64,000 bases of DNA from CAWDMW01 sp963803575 (GTDB lineage: Bacteria > Pseudomonadota > Alphaproteobacteria > Rickettsiales > UBA998), in NCBI GenBank assembly GCA_963803575.1, contig CAWDMW010000002.1:496001-560000 (forward strand). The letters are read 5' to 3'. The notes beneath the pieces are model-generated. The model was given only the letters and a program-made list of their open reading frames with translations. It searched no databases and was not told where the DNA came from. Made by a program: the position numbers and the translations under genes. Position 1 is the stretch's first letter; every line of letters begins with the position of its first letter. Of this stretch, positions 17,866 to 26,972 are shown one piece after another.

Positions 17866-18171
17866 ATGGCGAAAAAAAGTATGATTCAACGAGATTTAAA
17901 AAGAACTAAGATTGAAATCTCTCTTAGAGAAAAAAGAAAGGCTTTGAAAGCGGTGTCTATGGATAAGTCTGCCAGTTTTGAAGAAAGGCTGGAAGCTCAA
18001 TCTAAGCTAACTCTCCTTCCACGCGATTCTTCCAAATCCAGAAAGCGTAACCGTTGTTTTCTTACAGGACGTCCAAGAGGATACTATCGTAAGTTTGGTC
18101 TATCAAGGATTGCACTTCGAGAATTAGGCAATTTCGGTGAAATTCCTGGTCTAATTAAATCTAGTTGGTAA
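17866..18171 (+). CDS. rpsN: 30S ribosomal protein S14
   Basis: The 101-residue protein is the long, zinc-free form of S14, typical of proteobacteria. The C-terminal signature is RCFLTGRPRGYYRKFGLSRIALRELGNFGEIPG and lacks the CxxC pairs of the short type. It has a strong upstream RBS, AAGGAGGTG, that overlaps the end of rplE. Confidence 0.96.
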   Translation: MAKKSMIQRDLKRTKIEISLREKRKALKAVSMDKSASFEERLEAQSKLTLLPRDSSKSRKRNRCFLTGRPRGYYRKFGLSRIALRELGNFGEIPGLIKSSW

Positions 18172-18176
18172 TTATT

Positions 18177-18569
18177 ATGTCAGTTAATGATCTCTTGTCA
18201 GATATGGTTGCAAGAATAAAGAATGGCCAAAATGCTAGGCTCTCTAACGTAGAGTGTCCGTTTTCTGGAATGCTTTCCGGTGTTCTTGATGTCCTTCAAA
18301 AAGAAGGTTATATAAGGTCTTGGACAGTTGTAGGGGATAAAATAAAAAATATTGAAATTGAACTAAAGTATTCTGATGGCTTGCCTGCAATCAAGTCCTT
18401 GACTCGGCTGTCTAAGCCTGGTAAAAGAGTTTACACTAAGATCTCTGATCTAAACCTTCTTTGTAACGGTTTGGGTGTAACCATACTATCCACCGATCAA
18501 GGTGTCTTGTCAGACAACGATGCAAGAAAGATCAATGTAGGTGGAGAAATGCTGTGCAACGTTTTTTAG
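18177..18569 (+). CDS. rpsH: 30S ribosomal protein S8
   Basis: From the ATG at 18177 the protein has 130 residues and starts MSVNDLLSDMVARIKNGQNA, the expected S8 start; a longer frame from 18165 adds only a few residues overlapping rpsN. The C-terminal GLGVTILSTDQGVLSDNDARKINVGGEMLCNVF matches the family's RNA-binding end. In enterobacteria S8 represses the spc operon. Confidence 0.96.
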   Translation: MSVNDLLSDMVARIKNGQNARLSNVECPFSGMLSGVLDVLQKEGYIRSWTVVGDKIKNIEIELKYSDGLPAIKSLTRLSKPGKRVYTKISDLNLLCNGLGVTILSTDQGVLSDNDARKINVGGEMLCNVF

Positions 18570-18578
18570 GAAAATTTT

Positions 18579-19112
18579 ATGTCTAGAGTAGGTAAGCTTC
18601 CTATAGAAATACCTTCAAATATTCGTGTTTCTATTGAGGGCTCTCAGGTAATTGTTAAAAACGATTCGTTTGTAAGATGTTACGATGTGCCTGAATATAT
18701 CCGCGTTTCTATGGAAGGTGATTTAATTTTTGTTTCACCCTTATCTAATGGAAGGCAGGCCAGGTCTATGTGGGGTACTGTAAGAAGTAACCTAAATAAT
18801 ATAGTTACAGGTGTTTCTAAAGGTTTTTCTAAAACGCTTGAAATTAGAGGTGTAGGGTATCGTGCAAGTATTTTGGACGGTTCTCTCAATATCGCTTTAG
18901 GGTTTAGTCACGATGTCAGGTTTATTATTCCGGCCAATATCAAGATATCCGTTGATAAGCAAACTAAAATACATATATCTGGCCCTGATGTGCAAAAGGT
19001 CGGCAGTGTGGCGGCTGAGATAAGAGCTATTAGAAAGCCAGAGCCATACAAAGGCAAGGGTGTTCGTTATTTTGATGAGCAGGTTCGAATTAAAGAGGGT
19101 AAAAAGAAATAA
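18579..19112 (+). CDS. rplF: 50S ribosomal protein L6
   Basis: The 177-residue L6 begins SRVGKLPIEIPSNI and ends with the signature GPDVQKVGSVAAEIRAIRKPEPYKGKGVRY split over the last 45 residues. L6 lies at the base of the L7/L12 stalk near the sarcin-ricin loop. The next gene, rplR, starts at the base after its stop. Confidence 0.97.
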   Translation: MSRVGKLPIEIPSNIRVSIEGSQVIVKNDSFVRCYDVPEYIRVSMEGDLIFVSPLSNGRQARSMWGTVRSNLNNIVTGVSKGFSKTLEIRGVGYRASILDGSLNIALGFSHDVRFIIPANIKISVDKQTKIHISGPDVQKVGSVAAEIRAIRKPEPYKGKGVRYFDEQVRIKEGKKK

Positions 19113-19466
19113 ATGACTAAATCTTCTGCTTCTTTCTTGCGCAGAAAAGCGCGTGTAAGATATTCTGTGAAAAACAAGGCCTCAGGTAAATATCGTTTGA
19201 GCGTTCACAGAACTTCTGCTCATGTGTATGCTCAGGTAATTGATGATGGTAATTCGGTTACTGTTGCGAGTGCCTCTTCCCTTGCTGATTTAAAAGAGGC
19301 AAAAGTCTCAGGTTGCGATGCTGCTTATAAAATAGGCGAATTGATAGCTAAACGTTGTTTAGATAAGCAAGTTTCCTCTATCGTTTTTGATAGGGGTGGT
19401 TATATTTTCCATGGACGTGTCAAAGCTATTGCGGATGGTGCGCGTTCTGTTGGATTAAACTTTTAA
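19113..19466 (+). CDS. rplR: 50S ribosomal protein L18
   Basis: The 117-residue protein is L18, a 5S rRNA-binding protein. It has a basic N-terminus (RRKARVRYSVKN), then YRLSVHRTSAHVYAQVIDD and the C-terminal FDRGGYIFHGRVKAIADGARSVGLNF. It directly abuts rplF and lies 17 bases before rpsE. Confidence 0.96.
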   Translation: MTKSSASFLRRKARVRYSVKNKASGKYRLSVHRTSAHVYAQVIDDGNSVTVASASSLADLKEAKVSGCDAAYKIGELIAKRCLDKQVSSIVFDRGGYIFHGRVKAIADGARSVGLNF

Positions 19467-19483
19467 TTTTAGGTAGTATATCT

Positions 19484-20059
19484 ATGTCTTTATCAGAAAA
19501 TCATAAAGAGTCTGAGTTAATCGAAAAACTCGTTTCTATTAATCGCGTTGCTAAAGTTGTTAAGGGCGGTCGTAGGTTTGGTTTCGCTGCATTAGTTGTG
19601 GTAGGAGATGGAAAAGGAAAAGTTGGTTATGGTACCGGAAAAGCTAAAGAGGTTCCTGAAGCAGTTTCTAAAGCAACTCAGTCAGCTAAAAAGTCTTTGA
19701 TTAAAGTGCCTCTTAAAGAGTCTCGTACCACTCATTATGACTCAGTGGGTGAATACGGAGCTGGGCGCGTTATAGTACGTTCTGCTCCTCCCGGAACTGG
19801 TATAATAGCAGGTGGGCCAATGCGTGCGGTTTTTGAGGCTCTAGGTATCCACGATGTTGTTACTAAGTCTACTGGTACATCCAACCCGCATAACATGATT
19901 AAAGCTACCTTCGATGCCTTGCGCTCTGTTGAGTCTCCTAAGTCTGTTTCTGAACGTAGAGGCATCAAGGTGTCAGACCTTGTGGCTCGGCGTAACATGA
20001 CACTATCTTCAAAAAACATTGAAAACGTAGAAGCTAATGAGGGTTCCTATAGTGAATAA
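19484..20059 (+). CDS. rpsE: 30S ribosomal protein S5
   Basis: The 191-residue S5 has the two-domain pattern: INRVAKVVKGGRRFGFAALV with GDGKGKVGYGTGKAKEVPEAV, then the second domain with RVIVRSAPPGTGIIAGG and ASNPHN-like STGTSNPHNMIKATFDAL. S5 contributes to decoding accuracy. A C-terminal extension of about 30 residues, as in many alphaproteobacteria, overlaps the start of rpmD by eight bases. Confidence 0.97.
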   Translation: MSLSENHKESELIEKLVSINRVAKVVKGGRRFGFAALVVVGDGKGKVGYGTGKAKEVPEAVSKATQSAKKSLIKVPLKESRTTHYDSVGEYGAGRVIVRSAPPGTGIIAGGPMRAVFEALGIHDVVTKSTGTSNPHNMIKATFDALRSVESPKSVSERRGIKVSDLVARRNMTLSSKNIENVEANEGSYSE

Positions 20060-20255
20060 TAGACAAGCGGCATATATAGATGTTAAACAAATAGGTAGTC
20101 CAATTGGTAGGCATAAGTCCCATCGTTCGACTTTGATTGGTTTAGGTCTTAACAAAATGCATAAACGTGTTACACTTGAAGATACTCCTTCTGTGCGCGG
20201 AATGGTAAATAAAGTACATCATCTTGTAGAGGTTATAGACAGTAATCATGGTTAA
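20052..20255 (+). CDS. rpmD: 50S ribosomal protein L30
   Basis: I choose the GTG at 20052 because GAGGG (20039-20043) lies eight bases upstream as a ribosome binding site and the resulting 67-residue protein is close to the usual length. An ATG at 20037 would give 72 residues. L30 motifs are VKQIGSPIGRHKSHRSTLIGLGLNK and the C-terminal VRGMVNKVHHLVEV. It overlaps both rpsE and rplO, indicating coupling. Confidence 0.9.
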   Translation: MNNRQAAYIDVKQIGSPIGRHKSHRSTLIGLGLNKMHKRVTLEDTPSVRGMVNKVHHLVEVIDSNHG

Positions 20256-20709
20256 ATTAAATAATCTGCGTGATAATTATGGTGCTAAAAGTTCGAGTAT
20301 CCGAGTTGGAAGAGGGATAGGTTCTGGTAAAGGAAAAACTTGCGGCAGAGGTGTGAAGGGGCAAAAGTCTCGCTCAGGAGTATCTATTAAGGGATTTGAA
20401 GGCGGGCAAATGCCTATCTTTCGTCGTGTTCCAAAGCGCGGTTTCTGTAATATTCATAGAGTTCCCTACAGTATAGTTAATCTCTCAGATATTGTTCGGT
20501 TGGTGGAAGAAAGCTTGATTGATTCTTCGGAAGTTATTTCTCTTGAAGTGTTAGTAAAGAATGGGTTGGTAAGGCCTAATACCCAAAAAGTAAAAGTTTT
20601 GAACGGGACTAAGTTAAGTCAACCGCTTTCTTTAAATGTCCACTCTGTTTCATCTTCTGTAACTCAGGCGGTGAAGTCTGCTGGTGGTGAAATTTCTATG
20701 GCAGCCTAA
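20248..20709 (+). CDS. rplO: 50S ribosomal protein L15
   Basis: The 153-residue L15 has the Gly/Lys/Arg-rich N-terminal extension VGRGIGSGKGKTCGRGVKGQKSR that penetrates rRNA, then GFEGGQMPIFRRVPKRGF and a C-terminal globular part. It overlaps rpmD by eight bases and is three bases before secY, the usual spc order. Confidence 0.96.
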   Translation: MVKLNNLRDNYGAKSSSIRVGRGIGSGKGKTCGRGVKGQKSRSGVSIKGFEGGQMPIFRRVPKRGFCNIHRVPYSIVNLSDIVRLVEESLIDSSEVISLEVLVKNGLVRPNTQKVKVLNGTKLSQPLSLNVHSVSSSVTQAVKSAGGEISMAA

Positions 20710-20712
20710 TTT

Positions 20713-22041
20713 ATGGTATCTTCAGTCGAAAGACTTGCTCAAAATATGGATATACCTTCTTTATGGAAGGCTAGCGATCTTAAGCGTCGCTTGCTTTTTG
20801 TGCTAATCGCTTTGATCGTTTATCGTATTGGTGCCTATATACCTATCCCAGGCATAGACCCTGTAGCACTTGCATCAATATTTCAGCAACAATCTTCAGG
20901 CATATTAGGTGTTTTTAATATGTTCTCTGGAGGGGCACTTGGCAGAATGACCATTTTTGCTCTTGCCATCATGCCTTACATTTCTGCGTCTATTATTACG
21001 CAGCTTATGTCCGTTGCTGTACCTCATCTTGCGGCTCTAAAGAAAGAAGGTAATGCTGGCAGGCAAATTATTAACTCCTATACTCGTTATGGCACTGTTT
21101 TGCTTGCGTTGTTTCAGGGGTATGGAATTGCAGCTGGCTTGGAAAGTACCACAAACAATGGATTAAGCGCGGTTATAGATCCCGGATTATTTTTTCGACT
21201 AACTACGACGATTACGTTAACTGGGGGGACAGTGTTTCTAATGTGGTTAGGTGAACAAATATCTTCCCGTGGTATAGGTAATGGAATTTCTCTCATTATA
21301 TTTGTCGGAATTGTTGCTGAGTTCCCCTCCGGTTTGGCATCTATGGCCAATATTAATTTAAGTGGATTTGTTTCAGCTGGTTTTGTTGTTGGTGCCATTG
21401 CACTTATTGCCATTATTGTGTTTTTCGAACGCGCGCAGCGGCGTATTATTGTTCAGTATCCTAAGCGTCAGGTAGGTAACAAGCTGTATGCAGGTGATAG
21501 CACTCATCTCCCCCTAAAACTGAATACGGCTGGAGTTATCCCCCCCATTTTTGCTAGTTCTATTTTGCTTTTTCCTTTAACGATTAGTAACTTTAATTCA
21601 GAGTCTTCCCCTGAATGGTTGATTGCCGTTACTTCCTATTTGGGGCATGGTCAGCCAGCTTATATTGTTGCATACACTCTTATTATTGTCTTTTTTAGTT
21701 TTTTCTATACTGCAGTTGTCTTTAACCCTGATGACACTGCTGAAAACCTTAAAAAGAATGGTGGTTTTATCGCAGGAATTCGTCCGGGCAAGAAAACCTC
21801 TGAGTACCTTGACTATGTACTGACACGTTTGACCGTGGTAGGTAGTGTTTACTTGGCTTTAGTCTGTGCGTTGCCAGAATTGCTGATCGCAAAATATTCC
21901 ATTCCTTTCTTTCTGGGTGGAACCAGTTTGCTTATTATTGTCAATGTCATTTTAGAGTTTGTGTCCCAGATACAATCTCATCTATTTTCTCATCAATATC
22001 AAAAACTTATAAAGAAGTCGCGATTGAAAGGACGAGGGTAA
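20713..22041 (+). CDS. secY: Preprotein translocase subunit SecY
   Basis: SecY forms the inner-membrane protein-conducting channel with SecE and SecG. The 442-residue length and ten membrane spans fit. Signatures include YRIGAYIPIPGIDP, NMFSGGALGRMTIFALAIMPYISASIITQL (the plug and TM2 region), the cytoplasmic loop RRIIVQYPKRQVG, and NPDDTAENLKKNGGFIAGIRPGKKT in the second large loop that contacts SecA and ribosomes. It is placed between rplO and adk as usual. Confidence 0.98.
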   Translation: MVSSVERLAQNMDIPSLWKASDLKRRLLFVLIALIVYRIGAYIPIPGIDPVALASIFQQQSSGILGVFNMFSGGALGRMTIFALAIMPYISASIITQLMSVAVPHLAALKKEGNAGRQIINSYTRYGTVLLALFQGYGIAAGLESTTNNGLSAVIDPGLFFRLTTTITLTGGTVFLMWLGEQISSRGIGNGISLIIFVGIVAEFPSGLASMANINLSGFVSAGFVVGAIALIAIIVFFERAQRRIIVQYPKRQVGNKLYAGDSTHLPLKLNTAGVIPPIFASSILLFPLTISNFNSESSPEWLIAVTSYLGHGQPAYIVAYTLIIVFFSFFYTAVVFNPDDTAENLKKNGGFIAGIRPGKKTSEYLDYVLTRLTVVGSVYLALVCALPELLIAKYSIPFFLGGTSLLIIVNVILEFVSQIQSHLFSHQYQKLIKKSRLKGRG

Positions 22042-22044
22042 TTT

Positions 22045-22695
22045 ATGCGTATTGTATTATTAGGGCCTCCTGGTGCAGGAAAAGGAACTCAGGCTTCTAT
22101 TCTGTCTCGGAAATATACCATTGCAAAGCTTTCTACGGGTGACATGCTGCGTGTGGAATCTAATTCTGGTAGTGTTCTTGGCGCCAAGTTAAAGGATATT
22201 ATGACTTCAGGGAAACTGGTTGATGACTCGCTGATGATTGATCTGATCCGTCAACGAATTCTGCAAGATGATTGTAGAAATGGATTTATTTTAGACGGCT
22301 TCCCCAGAACGCTTGCTCAGGCGAACGCGCTTGATACGATGCTTCTTAATGAGGGAACTCAATTAGATCATGTTATTGAAGTCGTGGTTGATGTTCAAGA
22401 GCTTGTTACACGTATAGCTGGTCGCTATGCTTGCGCATCTTGTGGCGAAGGATACCATGAAACCTATAAAAACCCAGCTGTTAACGGGGTTTGTGATATC
22501 TGTGGTGGATCTAAATTTACCCGTCGAGCTGATGACCTGCCTGAGACAGTTCACAAACGCTTGGAATCCTATCGTTTGCAAACAGAGCCATTGCTGCCGT
22601 TTTATGTAGAAAAAGACTTACTGCGTTCTGTAGACGGTATGGCAGCTATGGATGATGTGACAAATGAAATATTTCATAAACTAGATGCAGCATAA
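22045..22695 (+). CDS. adk: Adenylate kinase
   Basis: Adk interconverts ATP, AMP and ADP. The 216-residue protein is the long form. The P-loop GPPGAGKGT is at 7-15, the AMP-binding TGDMLR starts at 31 and DGFPRT at 84-89. The lid (about 123-160) carries four Cys at 130, 133, 150 and 153, so it is a zinc-type or structurally cross-linked lid. It starts three bases after secY. The usual followers rpsM, rpsK, rpoA and rplQ are not here; pnp follows instead. Confidence 0.97.
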   Translation: MRIVLLGPPGAGKGTQASILSRKYTIAKLSTGDMLRVESNSGSVLGAKLKDIMTSGKLVDDSLMIDLIRQRILQDDCRNGFILDGFPRTLAQANALDTMLLNEGTQLDHVIEVVVDVQELVTRIAGRYACASCGEGYHETYKNPAVNGVCDICGGSKFTRRADDLPETVHKRLESYRLQTEPLLPFYVEKDLLRSVDGMAAMDDVTNEIFHKLDAA

Positions 22696-22801
22696 AGTGG
22701 ATGTTGTTTTTTTATTGCGTTTCGTGCGTATACCCACTACCTCTCATAATGAGTAGGAATTTATTAAATCACCCCCCTATATATGCGGAAAGGAAATGAA
22801 G
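22696..22801. other. Spacer between adk and pnp
   Basis: This gap of about 100 bases ends the ribosomal run. It contains an imperfect hairpin, CTACCTC/GAGTAG at about 22736-22755, then AAAGGA at 22789-22794 as the pnp ribosome binding site. There is no clear terminator T tract after the hairpin, so read-through from adk to pnp is possible. Confidence 0.4.
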
Positions 22802-24988
22802 ATGTTTACAATTACAAGAAAGTCTATTGAATGGGGTGGAAAGACACTCACGCTTGAGTCGGGCAAAATCGCACGGCAAGCAGATGGAGCCGTTCTGGTT
22901 ACATATGGTGATATCGTTGTGCTTTGCACGGCTGTGTCGGCGAAGTCTATGAAACCCGATGTTGATTTTTTCCCCCTTACGGTGAATTATCAAGAAAAAA
23001 CATATGCAGCGGGTAAGATTCCCGGTGGTTTCTTTAAGCGTGAGGGTAGGCCAACAGAGCGTGAGACGCTTACATCAAGATTGATTGATCGTCCTATACG
23101 TCCATTATTTCCTGATTCGTTTCGTAACGAAACACAAATTGTATGTACGCTGCTATCAACAGATCGCGCTAGTAACCCTGATATTGCTGCGTTAATTGGA
23201 GCGTCTGCCGCACTCACTATTGCTGGAGTGCCTTTCTTAGGGCCAATCGCTGGTGCGCGTGTCGGGTATGTTGATGGTGAATATGTGCTTAACCCTGAAA
23301 GTCATGATCTCGAGGAGAGTAAGCTTGATTTGGTTGTCGCTGCTACGTCCTCGTCTGTTCTAATGGTTGAGTCTGAAGCCCACGAGCTTTCGGAAGATGT
23401 TATGTTAGGTGCGGTTGTTTTTGGCCAAGAGCAGATGAAGCCGGTTATTGACCTGATTATTGCGTTTGCCGAAGACTGCGCTAAAGAACCATGGCCATTA
23501 ACAGAGTTTGAGCGTTCAGATGAGCTGCATAATAAAGTACGTGATTTAAGCGAAGCAGATTTTCGTGAAGCCTATAACATACGTGATAAGAAGGCTCGTC
23601 AATCTCGCTTATCTGAAATACGTCAGAAGGTTGTCTCTGATTTAGGTGCTGATGATTACCCGGCTGTGAAGGTCAGTGACGCAATTAAAAAGCAAGAAAA
23701 GCAGATTGTGCGATCAGACCTCGTTAAGACGAAAGAACGTATTGATGGGCGTGGTTTGGAAGATGTGCGCCAGATTGAGCCTGAGGTTGGGATTCTTCCT
23801 CAAACGCATGGTTCTGCACTTTTCACACGAGGAGAGACTCAGGCGCTGGTTGTGGCAACACTGGGTACTTCTCAGGATGAGCAAATTATTGATGCGTTGG
23901 AAGGCGAGTATAAAGAAAAGTTCCTGCTTCATTATAACTTCCCTCCATATTCTGTGGGTGAAGCAAGCCCTATGCGTTCTCCGGGACGTCGTGAGATTGG
24001 GCATGGTAAGCTGGCATGGCGTGCGGTGCGTCCGTTATTACCATCAGCAGATGCGTTTCCATATACGATAAGACTGGTATCAGAGATTACGGAATCCAAT
24101 GGATCGTCATCTATGGCCACTGTATGTGGTGCTTCTTTGGCTATGATGGATGCTGGCGTTCCGCTAATTCGTCCAGTGGCGGGTATTGCAATGGGACTGA
24201 TTAAAGAAGACGATGATTTTGTTGTATTATCAGATATTTTAGGTGATGAAGATCATCTAGGTGATATGGATTTCAAAGTTGCCGGAACATCTCAGGGGAT
24301 TACAGCTCTTCAAATGGATATCAAGATTGATGGTATTACTGAAGATATTATGCGTGTCGCTTTAAATCAGGCGCATAAGGGAAGAAATCATATTCTGTCT
24401 GTTATGTCCTCTGCAATTGACACGTCACGTGAAGCAGTAAATGAAAATGCTCCAAGCATCACATCTATGTCAATTGATAAAGACAAGATTCGTGAGGTTA
24501 TTGGTTCTGGCGGGAAAGTGATTCGTGAGATTTGTGAAGAGACTGAAGCCAAAATTGATATTGAAGATGATGGCACTATACGTATCTACGCGGTAAATGC
24601 TACGCAGGCTAACGCAGCGAAGAAACGTATTGAAGACATTGTAGTTGAGCCAGAGGCCGGAAATATCTATGACGGAAAAGTCGTTACTATTGTAGATTTT
24701 GGTGCTTTCGTGAATTTCGTTGGCCCTCATGAAGGATTAGTCCATGTGAGTGAAATCACAGGTGAGCGCATTGCTGATGTAAATAGTGTCCTGTCTGTTG
24801 GTGACATGGTTAAAGTAAAGCTGGTGGATGTTGATCCTCGTGGTAAATTCCGCCTTTCTATGCGTCGTGTGAATCAGGAAACTGGTGAAGAGATTGAAGT
24901 GGAAGAGCGTGAGTCTGATAATAAAGATCGCCCTGATCGCGATCGTCCACGTTCACGTCGTTCATCCGGAAGAGATAAGCGCTTATAA
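22802..24988 (+). CDS. pnp: Polyribonucleotide nucleotidyltransferase (PNPase)
   Basis: PNPase degrades RNA 3'-to-5' by phosphorolysis and is a degradosome component. I choose the ATG at 22802 because AGGA lies seven bases upstream; an in-frame ATG at 22796 is too close. The 728-residue protein has two RNase PH-like domains (GRPTERETLTSRLIDRPIRPLF in the first; ESNGSSSMATVCGASLAMMDAG and GDEDHLGDMDFKVAGT in the second), then KH (IREVIGSGGKVIREI) and S1 (GKVVTIVDFGAFVNF) domains and an acidic/basic tail. It is unusual to see it directly after adk, without rpsO upstream. Confidence 0.97.
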   Translation: MFTITRKSIEWGGKTLTLESGKIARQADGAVLVTYGDIVVLCTAVSAKSMKPDVDFFPLTVNYQEKTYAAGKIPGGFFKREGRPTERETLTSRLIDRPIRPLFPDSFRNETQIVCTLLSTDRASNPDIAALIGASAALTIAGVPFLGPIAGARVGYVDGEYVLNPESHDLEESKLDLVVAATSSSVLMVESEAHELSEDVMLGAVVFGQEQMKPVIDLIIAFAEDCAKEPWPLTEFERSDELHNKVRDLSEADFREAYNIRDKKARQSRLSEIRQKVVSDLGADDYPAVKVSDAIKKQEKQIVRSDLVKTKERIDGRGLEDVRQIEPEVGILPQTHGSALFTRGETQALVVATLGTSQDEQIIDALEGEYKEKFLLHYNFPPYSVGEASPMRSPGRREIGHGKLAWRAVRPLLPSADAFPYTIRLVSEITESNGSSSMATVCGASLAMMDAGVPLIRPVAGIAMGLIKEDDDFVVLSDILGDEDHLGDMDFKVAGTSQGITALQMDIKIDGITEDIMRVALNQAHKGRNHILSVMSSAIDTSREAVNENAPSITSMSIDKDKIREVIGSGGKVIREICEETEAKIDIEDDGTIRIYAVNATQANAAKKRIEDIVVEPEAGNIYDGKVVTIVDFGAFVNFVGPHEGLVHVSEITGERIADVNSVLSVGDMVKVKLVDVDPRGKFRLSMRRVNQETGEEIEVEERESDNKDRPDRDRPRSRRSSGRDKRL

Positions 24989-25002
24989 CAGAGGCCTGTA
25001 TT

Positions 25003-25947
25003 ATGTCTGATAACGCGATTGTGTTATCTCAACTGCAAAAAACCTATGCCGGTTTTAGAAATTCTCCCGCTAAAAATGCGGTGAATAACATCGATCTGAC
25101 CATCCCAAAAGGTTCGTTTTTTGGGTTGTTGGGGCCTAACGGTGCTGGCAAATCGTCTATCATCAATATCATGGCCGGACTGGTGATGAAAACGGCTGGT
25201 CGTGTAGTCATCGGTGGGTATGATATTGATACGCACGAACGTGAAGCACGTCAGACAATTGGTATTGTGCCACAGGAATTGGTGCTTGATACGTTCTTTA
25301 CCGTGCGTCAGGCGCTGGACATTCATGCCGGATATTATGGTGTGCCTAAGTCGCAGCGACGTACGCAGGAAATTATTGAGGTGATGGGGCTGGCAGATAA
25401 AGCAGATGCTCGCCCGCGTTCACTATCTGGTGGAATGCGACGCCGATTGCTTATTGGAAAAGCGCTGGTACATAGTCCTGATATTTTAGTATTGGACGAG
25501 CCAACAGCGGGAGTGGATATTGAACTACGTACCCAGCTTTGGGAGTATGTGAAAGAGCTAAATGCACGAGGCACCACCATTTTGCTAACCACGCATTATC
25601 TGGAAGAAGCGGAAGCATTATGTGACCGTATTGCGATTATCAATCATGGTAAAGTAGTTGCGTGCGATACGAAAGATGCGCTTATGGCAGGGTTTCAAAA
25701 TAAATGTTTGCTTGTACGCCCACAGCGCGAAATAAATGAGATGGCTCCTGCATTGCAGAGCGTCGGGTGGATGTTGCAAGATGATGGGTGGTTACGCATT
25801 CATTATACCCCCCACGAAACAAATATTGATGCGCTGTTATTGCCTTTGCGTGATGCAGACATAGGGATTGCTGACGTTACTACACGTGAAACAGAGTTAG
25901 AGTTTATTTTTAGGCATTTTACGAGTAATACAGTAGCCGCTGCCTAA
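25003..25947 (+). CDS. ABC transporter ATP-binding protein
   Basis: The 314-residue protein is a complete ABC ATPase: Walker A GPNGAGKS at 44-51, signature LSGGM at 141-145, Walker B ILVLDE at 161-166 and the H-loop in TTHYLEEAE. The regulatory C-terminal extension (about 230-314) is as in ABC-2/YadG-type export ATPases, which pair with a separate membrane permease. No permease gene is next to it, either upstream (pnp) or downstream (murB). The substrate is unknown; it starts 14 bases after pnp and may be co-transcribed. Confidence 0.88.
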   Translation: MSDNAIVLSQLQKTYAGFRNSPAKNAVNNIDLTIPKGSFFGLLGPNGAGKSSIINIMAGLVMKTAGRVVIGGYDIDTHEREARQTIGIVPQELVLDTFFTVRQALDIHAGYYGVPKSQRRTQEIIEVMGLADKADARPRSLSGGMRRRLLIGKALVHSPDILVLDEPTAGVDIELRTQLWEYVKELNARGTTILLTTHYLEEAEALCDRIAIINHGKVVACDTKDALMAGFQNKCLLVRPQREINEMAPALQSVGWMLQDDGWLRIHYTPHETNIDALLLPLRDADIGIADVTTRETELEFIFRHFTSNTVAAA

Positions 25948-25992
25948 ATTCTTTCTTCTATAAAAACCATGCTTTGATTGAAGGTTTATCGG

Positions 25993-26022
25993 TTTACTTC
26001 TGTGGCCAGATTCGCCTATAAC
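25993..26022 (+). promoter_or_regulatory. Candidate murB promoter, near-leaderless
   Basis: TTTACT (25993-25998) and TATAAC (26017-26022) are spaced 18 bases apart. The murB ATG is at 26028, only five bases after the -10 box, so the transcript would begin at or near the start codon. No Shine-Dalgarno sequence is visible. Confidence 0.45.
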
Positions 26023-26027
26023 AGGGC

Positions 26028-26972
26028 ATGTCCATTCTTATGCCCGAATTATTATGTTGCCGTGCCGCGCCTATGTTGCGTGGCCGTTTACGTGCCAGTG
26101 TGTCCTTAGCTGGACGCTGCTGGTTTGGTGTTGGTGGTGAAGCTGAATGGTTATTTACTCCGGCAGATGAAGAGGATTTGACACAATTTTTATATGCGCT
26201 GAAACCTGAAGTGCCCGTGATGATGCTGGGTGTTGGGTCAAATATTTTGATCCGTGACGGCGGTGTTTGCGGTGTCGTTATTCGACTAGGGCGTGGTTTT
26301 ACGAAGATGACGCATATTGGTACTGATATGACAGCCGGCGCTGCGGCACTGGATGCCCATATTGCGCATTATGCGTTTGAACATTCGCTAAGTGGGGCAG
26401 AATTTCTTAGCGGTATTCCAGGCACATTAGGTGGTGCGATCAGAATGAATGCAGGTGCTTACGGCTCGGATATGTCTGATATTGTGACATCAGTCAGTGT
26501 GATGGATAGGGCAGGCACTATAACGGAGTGGCACCCGGAGAAGTTAGCGTTTAACTATCGAACATGTGGTATTGAAGATACGCATATCGTACTGGGCGCA
26601 ACCTTTGCATTAGATACTGGTGTGCAGTCCGAAATTGTTGAGCGTATGGAACATATTGCTGCTAGCCGTGAAGCAACGCAGCCCGTACGCAGCCGTACCG
26701 GAGGTTCCACCTTTCGCAACCCACCCCAGCATAAAGCATGGGAATTGATTGACGCTGCAGGGTGTCGTGGACTGCAACAGGGTGATGCACAATTATCGCC
26801 TCTACATTGTAATTTTTTGATTAATCATGGCAATGCTACGGCAAATGATTTAGAGTTGCTCGGAGAAGAGATCCGACACCGGGTGAAGAGCCATAGCAAT
26901 ATTGATTTGCAGTGGGAAATTAAGCGTGTAGGGTCTTCATTATCCATAGCGGCAGATACAGTACAGGTATGA
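26028..26972 (+). CDS. murB: UDP-N-acetylenolpyruvoylglucosamine reductase
   Basis: MurB reduces the enolpyruvyl group to make UDP-MurNAc in peptidoglycan synthesis, using FAD and NADPH. The 314-residue protein has FAD-domain motifs GVGSN (68-72) and FLSGIPGTLGGAIRMNAGAYG, the Arg-containing NYRTCG and the catalytic Ser in GGSTFRNP. The C-terminus LSPLHCNFLINHGNATANDL is typical. It overlaps ddl by four bases. MurG and MurC, usually upstream in alphaproteobacterial dcw clusters, are not present here. Confidence 0.96.
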   Translation: MSILMPELLCCRAAPMLRGRLRASVSLAGRCWFGVGGEAEWLFTPADEEDLTQFLYALKPEVPVMMLGVGSNILIRDGGVCGVVIRLGRGFTKMTHIGTDMTAGAAALDAHIAHYAFEHSLSGAEFLSGIPGTLGGAIRMNAGAYGSDMSDIVTSVSVMDRAGTITEWHPEKLAFNYRTCGIEDTHIVLGATFALDTGVQSEIVERMEHIAASREATQPVRSRTGGSTFRNPPQHKAWELIDAAGCRGLQQGDAQLSPLHCNFLINHGNATANDLELLGEEIRHRVKSHSNIDLQWEIKRVGSSLSIAADTVQV

